From: Helicobacteraceae bacterium | GTDB lineage: Bacteria > Campylobacterota > Campylobacteria > Campylobacterales > Sulfurimonadaceae | Direction of reading: 5' to 3' | Assembly (NCBI GenBank): GCA_027057185.1 | Contig: JALUJE010000282.1 | Coordinates: forward strand, 1-6,644 | DNA length: 6,644 bases | In this document: piece by piece, positions 1-5,407 of the stretch | How the letters are laid out: each line of letters starts with the position of its first letter | How positions within the stretch are numbered: position 1 is the first letter of the stretch | Notes under the pieces: generated by a model | Told to the model about the DNA's origin: nothing | What the model saw: the letters and a program-made list of their open reading frames with translations, nothing else | Databases searched by the model: none | Program-made: the position numbers and the translations under genes

Positions 1-1553
1 GCTTTAGGGGCTTCTGGCATTAATGGCTCGTCTATTCGTGGAAAAAGGGGTGGTACTTTTTTTATAACAAAGGGTTCAAGCAATGCATGCTCTTGAATCA
101 GATGCTGATAATTCTTTGTGGTGATAACAAATCCCAGAGCATTGGCGATGGTTGTAGTGGTATGGGGCATTACAGCATATAATAGCACGGATGCTTTGGC
201 TAAAATATTGGCGACTAAAGCAACAGTAGCCAAAGCCTCATCTGTTTTTCCCTCTTTCATCTTCACCCAAGGGGCATGCTCTTCAATGGCACGGTTCCCA
301 ATAGTAAATAGTTTCCAAAGATCTTCTAAGTAACGGTGAAACTGAATATTCTCAAGATGAGCTTCAATAGTCTCAAGAATATCCTGAATGGCTCTTAACT
401 CTTTCATGTGGTATGTTTCCACATGAGTACTGTCAATATGAAAGTCAGAATATTTCCCGCTCATACCGATGATACGATTGAGAAGATTTCCCAGATCATT
501 GCTCAGATCAGAATTGATTCGATCAATAAAGGCACGTTGCGAGAAGTCACCATCTTGTCCAAAGGGCACTTCACGTAGCATAAAATAACGGAAGTTTTCC
601 AGACCATAGTGCTCGGCCACTTCTTTGGGAAACACCACATTACCTTTGGATTTACTCATTTTTTCACCGTCTCGTGTCCACCAGCCGTGTGCTCCAATAT
701 GCTTGGGAAGCGGTAGATCCAGACTCATCAAAAATGCCGGCCAAAAAATAGCATGAAACCGTAAAATATCTTTACCCACAAGGTGCATGCTTGCAGGCCA
801 GTAACGCTGCATTTTTTCATCATGATCACTGCCATAACCCAACGCGGTAATATAGTTCAATAGGGCATCAAGCCATACGTACATGACATGTTTATCGTCA
901 TGCAGACTCTCAGGCAATTTGACTCCCCATGTAAAACTGGTACGTGTTACCGAGAGGTCGTTAAGTCCGCCTTTGACAAAGTTGACCACTTCATTTTTTC
1001 GGGAACGCGGTAAAATAAAGTCTTCATGGGTTTCATAGTACTCAAGCAATTTCTGCTCATAGTTAGAGAGTCGAAAAAAATAACTCTCCTCTTTGACGAC
1101 CGAGGTCGCTCGACCACAGTCAGGACAAAATTCTCCATCAACAAGCTGGGTCTCAGGAAAAAAGGTTTCACAACTGACACAATAATGCCCCTCATAAAAG
1201 TCTTTATATATATCTCCTTTGGCATACATGGTTTCAAAGGCTTTTTGTACTAATACTTTGTGGTCAGCATCAGTAGTACGAATAAAATAGTCATAACTAA
1301 TATCAAAATCGTCCCAAAGATTTTTAAACGTTGCGCTGATTTCATCGGCAAATTCTTTGGTAGATTTGCCATGACGTTTGGCAGACTCTTCAATTTTTTG
1401 ACCATGTTCGTCCGTACCAGTCAGGAAAAAGGTGTCCGTGCCGATAAGGCGGTGGTAACGTGCCAGAGCATCGGCAATAAAAGTAGTGTAGGCATGACCG
1501 ATATGGGCTTCTCCGTTGACATAATAGATAGGTGTAGTAATATAGTAACTCAT
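1..1553 (-). CDS. metG: Methionyl-tRNA synthetase, 3' end beyond window (partial)
   Basis: Cytoplasmic class I aminoacyl-tRNA synthetase that charges tRNA-Met using ATP. My own translation from the ATG at 1553-1551 stays open for 517 codons to the left edge. The Rossmann catalytic core shows the HIGH signature HIGH at residues 17-20 within AHIGHAYT, and the KMSKS loop EKMSKSKGN with KMSKS at 298-302. Between them a four-cysteine zinc knuckle is visible (C125, C128, C143, C146, two CxxC pairs), placing it in the MetG form with a complete tetracysteine site. WLDALLNYITALGY (227-240) and AHGWW (288-292) are typical core motifs. The helical anticodon-binding domain follows the KMSKS loop. Family members with a C-terminal tRNA-binding domain run to about 630-660 residues, so roughly the last 120 or more may lie outside. 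AAGGAT precedes the start at a suitable distance. It is last in the mobB-fbp-small protein operon, 21 bases after the small gene. Confidence 0.97.
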   Translation of the reverse strand, partial: MSYYITTPIYYVNGEAHIGHAYTTFIADALARYHRLIGTDTFFLTGTDEHGQKIEESAKRHGKSTKEFADEISATFKNLWDDFDISYDYFIRTTDADHKVLVQKAFETMYAKGDIYKDFYEGHYCVSCETFFPETQLVDGEFCPDCGRATSVVKEESYFFRLSNYEQKLLEYYETHEDFILPRSRKNEVVNFVKGGLNDLSVTRTSFTWGVKLPESLHDDKHVMYVWLDALLNYITALGYGSDHDEKMQRYWPASMHLVGKDILRFHAIFWPAFLMSLDLPLPKHIGAHGWWTRDGEKMSKSKGNVVFPKEVAEHYGLENFRYFMLREVPFGQDGDFSQRAFIDRINSDLSNDLGNLLNRIIGMSGKYSDFHIDSTHVETYHMKELRAIQDILETIEAHLENIQFHRYLEDLWKLFTIGNRAIEEHAPWVKMKEGKTDEALATVALVANILAKASVLLYAVMPHTTTTIANALGFVITTKNYQHLIQEHALLEPFVIKKVPPLFPRIDEPLMPEAPK

Positions 1554-1574
1554 TTAGCTTATATCCTTAACATT

Positions 1575-1772
1575 TTAAAATTCAAATCCACCGGTATCTC
1601 CTTTGGACATACTCTCATACACAACTTTGACATACTCTTTACGAAGTTCACATGCTAAATAATGTTGACATGCAGAACAACTTGAGCATTGATATTCTTG
1701 CTGACAGCGTTGCAATTTTTCCAAAATATTGTCAAGTTTACGTTCGTACTCACTGCGCGTTGGTGTAGACAT
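1575..1772 (-). CDS. Small cysteine-rich protein, unknown function
   Basis: I do not know a function for this 65-residue protein. From the ATG at 1772-1770 it begins MSTPTRSEYERKLDNILEKL, a predicted amphipathic helix. A cysteine cluster follows, C23-x5-C29-x2-C32-x2-C35-x5-C41, and the protein ends in a short acidic/aromatic tail, KGDTGGFEF. There is no signal peptide or membrane segment, so it is probably cytoplasmic. The CxxCxxC core suggests metal (Zn or Fe) or redox chemistry, which is inference. The gene overlaps the fbp 3' end by 23 bases in another frame and stops 21 bases before metG, so it is probably translationally coupled in the operon. In-frame starts also exist at ATG 1775, ATG 1793 and TTG 1805. 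I prefer 1772 because the conserved-looking part begins there and overlap with fbp is least; no strong Shine-Dalgarno site decides it. I recall a small hypothetical gene at this place in Campylobacter (Cj0839c), which supports a real gene. Confidence 0.8.
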   Translation of the reverse strand: MSTPTRSEYERKLDNILEKLQRCQQEYQCSSCSACQHYLACELRKEYVKVVYESMSKGDTGGFEF

Positions 1773-2592
1773 CATGCACCCGATCGATCTCATATTTGGA
1801 ACCAAAAAAGCATGGCGAGGTATCGTGGATGTGAGCTACCGTACGTTCGAGTACCCTTGTCTTGCCGTCAATACCGAATCCGCCGGCTTTTTCGTAAACA
1901 AAGGCAAAAGGAAATACTTCAAAAAGTAGTCGCAACTTGCCATCGGGTCTGTCTGATGTTGCCGGATAACTGAATAAACCGCCGCCCTTAAGCAGTATTT
2001 GATGCAAATCGGGTACCATGCCGCCGGAGTAACGTAGTCGGTAACCTTCGTTAAAGAGACCATCAATTAGAGCTTTATGGTACGGCGCCCAATGTTGCTG
2101 TGTACCTCCGGGAGCATTTAGTTTTCCTTTTTCATTCAGACGAATCTCTTTGACAAATTCCCAATGGTTATTTTGTAACAGGTGAAGCTTGGTTTTATTG
2201 TGCGCAAAAACCATCTCGACACGCGGTCCAAAGACCACATAACATGCTGCTACCAGATTGGTTCCTTCAAATCCTTTTTCATAAATACCGTAAATGGATC
2301 CGACGCTTAAATTGACATCAACCAGCGAAGAGCCATCAAGTGGATCGTATGCAATGTAATACTTGCCGTTGCTATGAAGTGCAACGGCATGTTCCTTCTC
2401 TTCACTGGCAATGGTATGGATGGAGGCAACGCGGGAGAACTCCTCTTCAATAAGCATGTCACACTGAATATCTAGTTGCAACTGAGTTTCACCCGAGCTG
2501 TTCTGTTCTTGGGAATAACCAATATCTTTGACATCAATAGCCTTTTTAATCCGAATGGAACTGCGCTGAATTGCTTCAAAAATTTCTCTCAT
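1750..2592 (-). CDS. fbp: Fructose-1,6-bisphosphatase, class I
   Basis: Hydrolyses fructose 1,6-bisphosphate to fructose 6-phosphate and phosphate in the cytoplasm, the committed step of gluconeogenesis and, in autotrophs, of hexose supply. The 280-residue protein carries the class I signatures: SEE at 63-65, the metal/phosphate loop DPLDGSS at 83-89, the substrate-binding stretch RYSGGMVPDLHQIL at 187-200, and the C-terminal metal-ligand region LLFEVFPFAFVYEKAGG at 222-238 with E225. It is shorter than the roughly 330 residues of the E. coli enzyme and lacks a long N-terminal regulatory extension. From memory this is normal for Campylobacterota, and AMP control of the E. coli kind may differ. 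The ATG at 2592-2590 follows the mobB stop directly (TAAATG), so translation is probably coupled to mobB. Its last 23 bases overlap the following small cysteine-rich gene. Confidence 0.96.
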   Translation of the reverse strand: MREIFEAIQRSSIRIKKAIDVKDIGYSQEQNSSGETQLQLDIQCDMLIEEEFSRVASIHTIASEEKEHAVALHSNGKYYIAYDPLDGSSLVDVNLSVGSIYGIYEKGFEGTNLVAACYVVFGPRVEMVFAHNKTKLHLLQNNHWEFVKEIRLNEKGKLNAPGGTQQHWAPYHKALIDGLFNEGYRLRYSGGMVPDLHQILLKGGGLFSYPATSDRPDGKLRLLFEVFPFAFVYEKAGGFGIDGKTRVLERTVAHIHDTSPCFFGSKYEIDRVHDVYTNAQ

Positions 2593-3096
2593 TTATACTG
2601 CCTTTGCATGGGTTAAAATCCACGATACTACTTCGTGTGGATTATTGAGATCTAGAATATCTACGTTCTCAGGGAGCCTGTAGTTGCTCACATCAATCGT
2701 CTGGTCAACTGCCAGAGCGTTCATGTAGGGAAAGTAGGTCTCGTCAATGTGCTCTCTAAAGATGCTGATGCGGGGCAGGGGAAGATTTTTTAGCCCCTCT
2801 ACTAACAATACATCAAACGTACCAAAAAGTTTCATAATTTCGTCGAGGTCTTTATGTCGCTGAGAGAAGAGTGTCGTGCGTGTCGGCGAGGTCACTACAA
2901 CTTCTGCACCTGTATCGGAAAATTTATAGCTGTCTTTACCCGGAACATCAAAATGTGCTTTATCTTTCGGATCATTTTTAACAATAGCCACTTCAAGTTG
3001 ATGCTCATGAATCAACAATCGTGCTACTTTTAAAACCAGTGTGGTTTTACCACTGTTTGAAGGCCCGGTAAATGCTACCGCAAGACGTTTTTTCAA
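2593..3096 (-). CDS. mobB: MobB-like molybdopterin-guanine dinucleotide GTPase
   Basis: P-loop NTPase of the MobB family, thought to help MobA attach GMP to molybdopterin to give the bis-MGD cofactor of molybdenum enzymes such as nitrate reductase and formate dehydrogenase. The 167 residues contain a Walker A loop GPSNSGKT at 11-18, the family motif NDPKDKAHFDVPGKDSYKFS from residue 41 onward, the DTGAEV segment after it, a Walker B-like strand DVLLVEGLK, and LPRISIFR after that. Length matches the family (about 160-175). The start is TTG at 3096-3094. No in-frame ATG lies just upstream, and TAGGAA (3109-3104) sits 7-8 bases before it, which fixes the choice. It is first in the minus-strand operon and abuts fbp with TAAATG. 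No mobA is in the window, so a related small P-loop role cannot be excluded. Confidence 0.88.
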   Translation of the reverse strand: MKKRLAVAFTGPSNSGKTTLVLKVARLLIHEHQLEVAIVKNDPKDKAHFDVPGKDSYKFSDTGAEVVVTSPTRTTLFSQRHKDLDEIMKLFGTFDVLLVEGLKNLPLPRISIFREHIDETYFPYMNALAVDQTIDVSNYRLPENVDILDLNNPHEVVSWILTHAKAV

Positions 3097-3109
3097 ATAA
3101 AAATTCCTA
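3094..3109 (-). promoter_or_regulatory. Ribosome binding site deciding the TTG start of mobB
   Basis: Read on the minus strand, TAGGAA is followed after about seven bases by TTG and the MobB-like sequence MKKRLAVAFTGPSNSGKTT. The frame upstream contains no ATG or GTG close to this site. This is the reason for accepting a TTG start; a weaker start codon in the first gene of the operon would lower mobB and, by coupling, perhaps fbp translation. Confidence 0.6.
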
Positions 3110-3128
3110 CATGTAAATTATTGAGGTG

Positions 3129-3134
3129 ATTATA
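3129..3134 (-). promoter_or_regulatory. Probable -10 box of the mobB-fbp-metG operon
   Basis: The minus strand reads TATAAT exactly here, about 33 bases before the mobB TTG, giving an expected leader of about 25 bases. No recognisable -35 lies 17 bases upstream (the hexamer there is CATTTA), but the region is T-rich, as expected for sigma-70 promoters in Campylobacterota, which often lack a conserved -35. Inferred by pattern only. Confidence 0.5.
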
Positions 3135-3175
3135 TAAGAAGTATCATTAAATAAATGTTTAAGTACAGCATTGCT

Positions 3176-3190
3176 ATGCTAAAATAGCAT
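3176..3190 (+). promoter_or_regulatory. Inverted repeat overlapping the likely -10 of the lipoprotein gene
   Basis: ATGCTA-AAA-TAGCAT is a perfect 6-base dyad with a 3-base centre. It contains TAAAAT (3180-3185), the best -10 candidate for the plus-strand lipoprotein gene, whose ATG is at 3209. A dyad on top of a promoter box would fit an operator, but a chance palindrome in AT-rich DNA is also possible. It lacks a T-run and is too short to be a convincing terminator. Confidence 0.3.
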
Positions 3191-3208
3191 CAAAAACAGG
3201 TTGAATGG

Positions 3209-3721
3209 ATGAAACTACTATTACTCACAACGTTGCTGGTCTCGTTTTTTTCGGGATGTTCTCACACGACGGCATTTGACTTTTTTAAAATGGATGCCAA
3301 CTATGAGCGTGCCATCTCAAACTTACAGACCGGTACAATTGCCAGATCTTTTGAAACAGAAGTCATTCTTTCTAGTATCTATTTAAATAAAGTCTATCCA
3401 CAACAGTACCGCGATGGAGAATACTTTTTTATTGCACTCTACATAGCAGATGATCAGCGTCCTTTTTTAAACCCGGAAGAAACAGAACATTCAGAATACA
3501 AACTGACACTAAACGGTGTGAATTACCTCAATGCAAAGGTATTAAAAGAAGACGATCCGTTGCGCTCGTTAATGCCCATCAATAACGAATGGAACCGCTA
3601 TTATCTCATTGAGTTTGCAACGCAATCGCGTGAAGACTTGCTGCTGAAACTTGAAGATATGAATCTCAATACGATCAAGTTGAAATATCGTAAAGAAAAT
3701 ACTATGACTAAAACGCCATAG
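3209..3721 (+). CDS. Putative lipoprotein, unknown function
   Basis: A 170-residue predicted lipoprotein. Residues 1-16 form a short signal peptide (MK, then a hydrophobic LLLLTTLLVSFF run) ending in the lipobox FSGC with C17 as the lipidated cysteine. The +2 residue is serine, which favours the outer membrane in the classical sorting rule. The mature part of about 154 residues has an alternating hydrophobic/polar pattern suggestive of a beta-rich fold (for example FETEVILSSIYLNKVY and GEYFFIALYIADD) and no further membrane segment. I recognise no enzymatic motif. An AGG at 3198-3200 precedes the ATG by 8 bases. The gene is transcribed alone between two minus-strand operons, divergent from mobB, and its 3' end overlaps the YggT gene tail to tail. 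I recall a lipoprotein gene in the same place in C. jejuni (Cj0842), so it is probably conserved in the phylum. Confidence 0.88.
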   Translation: MKLLLLTTLLVSFFSGCSHTTAFDFFKMDANYERAISNLQTGTIARSFETEVILSSIYLNKVYPQQYRDGEYFFIALYIADDQRPFLNPEETEHSEYKLTLNGVNYLNAKVLKEDDPLRSLMPINNEWNRYYLIEFATQSREDLLLKLEDMNLNTIKLKYRKENTMTKTP

Positions 3722-3989
3722 TATTCAGCATGCTGACAAAAAGAATATCAATAATTTGTAAACCGATAATGAGTACCAGCGGTGTAAAATCAATACCGTT
3801 AAAGGTAGTGGGAATATAGCGACGCACAAACTCGTAAGCCGGTTCTGTAAGGCGATAGAGTATTTGAACAATAGGGTTACTTGGATCAGGACGTACCCAA
3901 CTCAGTACCGCAGCAATAATAACGACCCAGATGTAAGCACTAATCAGTGAGTGGATGAGTCCACCCAATCCTAAGATAATTCCACTCAT
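3708..3989 (-). CDS. YggT family integral membrane protein
   Basis: A 93-residue inner-membrane protein of the YggT (YGGT/Ycf19) family. Residues about 7-31 form the first hydrophobic segment, and about 68-87 (FTPLVLIIGLQIIDILFVSM) the second. Between them lies the family signature SWVRPDPSNPIVQILYRLTE followed by PAYEFVRRYIP and the GIDFTPL lead-in to the second helix. This is the single-repeat form; E. coli YggT has two copies in about 188 residues. The role is not settled: relatives are linked to osmotic stress, cell division factors and plastid cytochrome assembly. The ATG overlaps the gltX stop as ATGA (3986-3989), with GGAGG inside the gltX end as ribosome site, so the two are co-transcribed and coupled. 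The last 14 bases overlap the oppositely directed lipoprotein gene. Confidence 0.92.
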   Translation of the reverse strand: MSGIILGLGGLIHSLISAYIWVVIIAAVLSWVRPDPSNPIVQILYRLTEPAYEFVRRYIPTTFNGIDFTPLVLIIGLQIIDILFVSMLNTMAF

Positions 3990-5284
3990 TTGACTACCTC
4001 CGCTAAATAATTTTTAAGATATTTGTAGATGTCTGAAATCTCAGGACCATGTTCGGCACCTGTCAGGAGTAAACGGAGTGATTTAAAGTAAAACCTTCCT
4101 TTTAAGCCGCTTGCTTTCATTGTGTGCTGCTCGAAGTCGGTGTATTCCTCGAAAAACGGGGCATTTTGAATGACAGCCTTGAGTGTCTGGGCACTTTCTT
4201 GATACATTGAAGGAATTGATTTCTCAGAAAAAATAGGCTCAATTTTAGCACGTAACTCTTTGAGTGTTCCCGACTCCTCTAGGTAGAGATGTGCCAAGGC
4301 ACCGATCTCATCATCGGCGAATCCCACATAACGAGACAACTCTTTGTAATCAAGACGCTTCAGATGCTCACGATTAATAAATTTAAGTTTTTCCAAATCA
4401 AAACGTGCCGGCGATTTGGAGAGTGTCTCAAGAGTAAACCACTCTAACGACTCACTGAGTGTAAAAATCTCTTTGGGAACCTTATTGCCCATAAGAATAA
4501 GATAGTTGGCAATAGCCTGGGGAAGGTACCCTTCCTCAAGCAGCCACTTGACACTCGAAGCATCATCTCGCTTACTCATTTTTTTACCCTCATGGTTTAA
4601 AATAATAGGCAAATGGGCATACTCAATGCTCTTGTCATAACCGAGTGCATCACGCACTGCAATCTGTTTGGGGGTGTTACTCATGTGGTCTTCACCGCGA
4701 ATAACCAAAGAGATATCACTGATCATGTCGTCCACAGCGCAAGCAAAATTATAGGTCGGATACTTCTCCTGACGCATAATAATAAAGCTGTCAATATCAA
4801 AGGAGTGAAATGTAATGCTTCCTTTAATCTTATCGACAACGGTAATGTCGCTGTCGGGTCGACGCAGACGAATAGTAAAAGGGTTAGTATTGTCTATAGT
4901 GTCTTCAGCACGCAAATGACTGCAGGTCTCATCATAACGAAACGGCTGCTTATTTTTCTTGGCAAGTTCTCGTTTGACATCAAGCTCGGCAGGAGTACAG
5001 AAGCAGTTAAAAGCTTTTTTGTCGTGCAAAAGCTGAATAGCCATAGCGCGATGATATTTCAGTTGAGCACTTTGATAAATGACGTCTTGATACTCAATAG
5101 AAAACAGTGCCAGAAGCTCCAAAATTTCTTTATCTTTCCCTTCAATATTACGTTGGGTATCGGTATCTTCAATTCTAATAATAAGCGGTTCTTTTCGCTG
5201 TATGGAACAGATATAGTTAAATAAGGCAACACGGAGATTGCCAATATGCATATCACCGGTAGGACTGGGTGCAAAACGAAGCAT
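3986..5284 (-). CDS. gltX: Glutamyl-tRNA synthetase, HIGN-type, possibly GluRS2 (tRNA-Gln)
   Basis: Class I synthetase that activates glutamate with ATP and joins it to tRNA. The 432-residue protein opens with RFAPSPTGDMHIGNLR. The HIGH-type signature is HIGN at 13-16 rather than the usual HIGG, and the KMSKS loop is KMSKR at 235-239. RIEDTD (37-42) and RGEDHMSNTPKQ (196-207) are core glutamate/ATP-site motifs. A zinc site of E. coli GluRS pattern is complete: C94-x-C96-x24-C121-x-H123. Many Campylobacterota carry two GluRS; from memory the H. pylori paralogue starting MLRFAPSPTGDMHIGNLR is GluRS2, which makes Glu-tRNA-Gln for GatCAB amidation. This copy resembles that form, so the tRNA specificity is uncertain. 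At 432 residues it is shorter than canonical GluRS (about 460-490). TAGGAA lies upstream of the ATG. It heads an operon with the YggT gene and is divergent from galE. Confidence 0.95.
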   Translation of the reverse strand: MLRFAPSPTGDMHIGNLRVALFNYICSIQRKEPLIIRIEDTDTQRNIEGKDKEILELLALFSIEYQDVIYQSAQLKYHRAMAIQLLHDKKAFNCFCTPAELDVKRELAKKNKQPFRYDETCSHLRAEDTIDNTNPFTIRLRRPDSDITVVDKIKGSITFHSFDIDSFIIMRQEKYPTYNFACAVDDMISDISLVIRGEDHMSNTPKQIAVRDALGYDKSIEYAHLPIILNHEGKKMSKRDDASSVKWLLEEGYLPQAIANYLILMGNKVPKEIFTLSESLEWFTLETLSKSPARFDLEKLKFINREHLKRLDYKELSRYVGFADDEIGALAHLYLEESGTLKELRAKIEPIFSEKSIPSMYQESAQTLKAVIQNAPFFEEYTDFEQHTMKASGLKGRFYFKSLRLLLTGAEHGPEISDIYKYLKNYLAEVVK

Positions 5285-5308
5285 GAATATTCCTAAAACT
5301 TTTTCATA

Positions 5309-5314
5309 ATCATA
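5309..5314 (-). promoter_or_regulatory. Possible -10 box of the gltX-yggT operon
   Basis: The minus strand reads TATGAT, about 25 bases before the gltX ATG, within the 123-base divergent gap. No convincing -35 is seen. The predicted leader would be short (about 18 bases) but still includes the TAGGAA ribosome site. Pattern only. Confidence 0.35.
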
Positions 5315-5363
5315 CCAAAGATTCTGGGTGAGTCTATTAAATATTTTTTTGGTTAGAGTTCGT

Positions 5364-5369
5364 TATACT
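5364..5369 (+). promoter_or_regulatory. Possible -10 box of galE
   Basis: TATACT lies about 39 bases before the galE ATG, downstream of a T-rich run at 5343-5352 of the sort that stands in for a -35 in Campylobacterota. A TAAGGA ribosome site (5397-5402) precedes the ATG at 5408. The arms TATAC (5364-5368) and GTATA (5377-5381) form a small dyad that could bind a regulator, or may be chance. Confidence 0.4.
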
Positions 5370-5407
5370 TAGAAAGGTATACAAGTTTCAAAACAGTAAG
5401 GATATAG

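Noticed and set aside
118..333. Open frame on the plus strand opposite metG
   Set aside because: It lies entirely antisense to the clear MetG reading frame and has no ribosome site or family resemblance; the other open frames opposite metG (1026-1253, 1260-1658) fail for the same reason.
1750..1805. Longer version of the small cysteine-rich gene starting at TTG 1805 or ATG 1793
   Set aside because: These starts extend further into fbp, add residues that read as a by-product of fbp codons and have no better ribosome site than ATG 1772.
3725..3736. Palindrome TCAGCATGCTGA as a bidirectional terminator
   Set aside because: The stem is short with no loop of its own and no T-run directly after it on either strand, and it is coding sequence of the YggT gene.
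4613..5224. A 203-codon plus-strand open frame opposite gltX
   Set aside because: It mirrors the strongly supported GluRS frame; its sequence shows no family motif and its length follows from codon bias on the other strand.
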